Of a stretch of 64,000 nt of DNA, positions 62,690-64,000 are shown one piece after another. Position 1 is the stretch's first letter. Each line of letters opens with the position of its first letter. The stretch covers positions 139,537 to 203,536 of the forward strand of contig CANKAJ010000001.1 of assembly GCA_947479645.1 (NCBI GenBank). Reading direction: 5' to 3'. A program made the translations under genes and the position numbers. Under the pieces are notes generated by a model that was not told where the DNA came from, searched no databases, and saw nothing but the letters and a program-made list of their open reading frames with translations. The DNA comes from Betaproteobacteria bacterium. Lineage in GTDB: Bacteria; Pseudomonadota; Gammaproteobacteria; Burkholderiales; SG8-39.

Positions 62690-62873
62690 TTCTATACTTT
62701 CTATCTAGCGCGCATGCATCCAGCCTGAAACCGCGCTCATCATTTTGCCAGAAGCGCGAACCCGCAATCTGGCACCAGGGACCACAGGCGGAGATGCCGG
62801 AACAATTGCTTGCCGCCTCAGTACAAAACCGCCAAGCATGAGTGAATATGGATCCAGTTGACCCTGCACAAAC

Positions 62874-62889
62874 TAATCCGAACGGATTA
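62874..62889. promoter_or_regulatory. Inverted repeat upstream of hypothetical gene
   Basis: taatccg-aa-cggatta, 7-bp arms. Confidence 0.35.
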
Positions 62890-63056
62890 ATCCCATCGGT
62901 CGACTTTTCTGCAATTGGTCGAGTTACATTTTTAAGTGCAACATATACCCTTCAGGAATCAGGAAAGGGTATCTCATTCCAGCTGATTCCTGGGTTTTAC
63001 TCCAGCTGACCAGCCGTTGTTGGCTTGCAGAACCAAACGTAGGACAAAGCGAAATT

Positions 63057-63641
63057 ATGCACGCGAATCCGTCAGGTGATCTGCCACTGCACAGAATCAA
63101 TCTTGATCTCATCGGATCGCAGCTCGTCAGGGCAGCAGCTGCGCTGACAAACTCCGAAGCCGAGTTGGCACAAATCGTGGCAGAACTCGCCGAGTTGACC
63201 AATGAGCAGATTGGCCCCGATGACAGTTCGACGATTGATGCAGCGAGCATGCGTTGCCGCGAAGCTCGCCACCGCACCCGGGAATTACGTGCACATATCG
63301 AGCGGCTGCGAAACGACTACACCCGCCTGGACATTGCTGTTCACAGGCCTGATTACTGTGGCGCGAACGACCAGTGGGAAGCGCAACGCCACCCCATCCA
63401 GCGGATCGCCACGCATTTGGACGCGTTCGGCAATCTCAAACGCAGCTGGGAGCACCACTCTGGTGTTTGCGCCACCTACCTGCATCAAAATCTGATGCCC
63501 GAGGGTCCTGCAGCGAGGAAATTGATGTTCAGACAGGCAGGTTCGTTGTTTGCCCTCTGTGCAGCCTTCCTTCAGTACTATTTCCTGGATGTGAACTTGC
63601 AGATTGCACGATTGCCGGCAACCATCGTGCGCCTGACTTGA
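63057..63641 (+). CDS. Hypothetical protein (194 aa)
   Basis: MHANPSGDLPLHRINLDLIGSQLVRAAAALTNSEAELAQIVAELAELTNEQ...; helical/coiled-coil-like, no family recognised. Confidence 0.5.
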   Translation: MHANPSGDLPLHRINLDLIGSQLVRAAAALTNSEAELAQIVAELAELTNEQIGPDDSSTIDAASMRCREARHRTRELRAHIERLRNDYTRLDIAVHRPDYCGANDQWEAQRHPIQRIATHLDAFGNLKRSWEHHSGVCATYLHQNLMPEGPAARKLMFRQAGSLFALCAAFLQYYFLDVNLQIARLPATIVRLT

Positions 63642-63767
63642 GTGCCCTGATGAAGCGCCCCGCCTTGAGTCTTGAAGATGCACAAGTGACAGAATCAGTC
63701 AGGACTCATTGCGGCAATTGGCCGCAGCGGTATGTATATCAACAATTGAATCAGTAAAGGTACTGCA

Positions 63768-64000
63768 ATGACGAGATCGGATTTGATCACCAAACTCGCG
63801 CAACGCCATGCACTGTTGACCGAACAGGATGCCGAGATGGTCGTGAAGGCCATTCTGAACAGCATGATGAAGTATCTCAGCGAAGGTGAGCGGATTGAAA
63901 TTCGCGGATTCGGCAGTTTCTGCATCAACAGCCGTTCTCCGCGCGTCGGTCGCAATCCAAAGTCAGGGGAAATTGTGCTGGTCCCGGCAAAGCGTGCCAC
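63768..64000 (+). CDS. ihfB: Integration host factor beta-like subunit (cut by window edge)
   Basis: MTRSDLITKLAQRHALLTEQDAEMVVKAILNSMMKYLSEGERIEIRGFGSFCINSRSPRVGRNPKSGEIVLVPAKRAT; aaagg RBS. Confidence 0.88.
   Translation, partial: MTRSDLITKLAQRHALLTEQDAEMVVKAILNSMMKYLSEGERIEIRGFGSFCINSRSPRVGRNPKSGEIVLVPAKRA

Noticed and set aside
1-64000. tRNA, rRNA, phage structural genes, toxin-antitoxin or restriction systems
   Set aside because: Looked for by eye on both strands and in the ORF translations; none could be supported.

Overview
The window looks like a chromosomal segment of a betaproteobacterium, probably Burkholderiales. That placement is inferred from the lepA-lepB-DUF4845-rnc-era-recO-pdxJ order and the number of Bug/TctC-type periplasmic binding proteins. 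No rRNA, tRNA or CRISPR was recognised. Core genes: the lepA-to-pdxJ operon, hflX, an EF-G gene, rdgC, a heme A synthase (COX15/CtaA), ybiB, fumC, a type IV pilin, hsp20-lon, a HlyD/ABC exporter, a PAS histidine kinase with a convergent NarL-type regulator, and ihfB at the right edge. The accessory part, about 8-25 kb and 35-51 kb, holds nine apparently intact Bug/TctC solute-binding proteins plus two degraded ones, with no TctA/TctB membrane partners seen. They are interspersed with single catabolic enzymes: hydrolases, amidohydrolases, MmgE/PrpD, SDRs and a D-aminoacylase-like enzyme. The most coherent candidate for something undescribed is the divergent cluster at 39.6-51.3 kb: PaaK-like ligase, SDR, amidohydrolase, CitE-like lyase and CaiB transferase facing a TPP enzyme, two tandem Bug proteins and a paralogous amidohydrolase, plus an AMP-ligase. 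An inverted repeat lies in the shared divergent promoter region. Other notable items: a MoxR/VWA (CbbQ/NorQ + CbbO/NorD-like) pair with no target enzyme nearby, a perfect 30-bp palindrome inside the hsp20 ORF, a Bug fragment joined to a rubredoxin C-terminal fragment, a frameshifted integrase relic and a collapsed transposase relic. All calls were made by eye from sequence and remembered family motifs; no database search was run.
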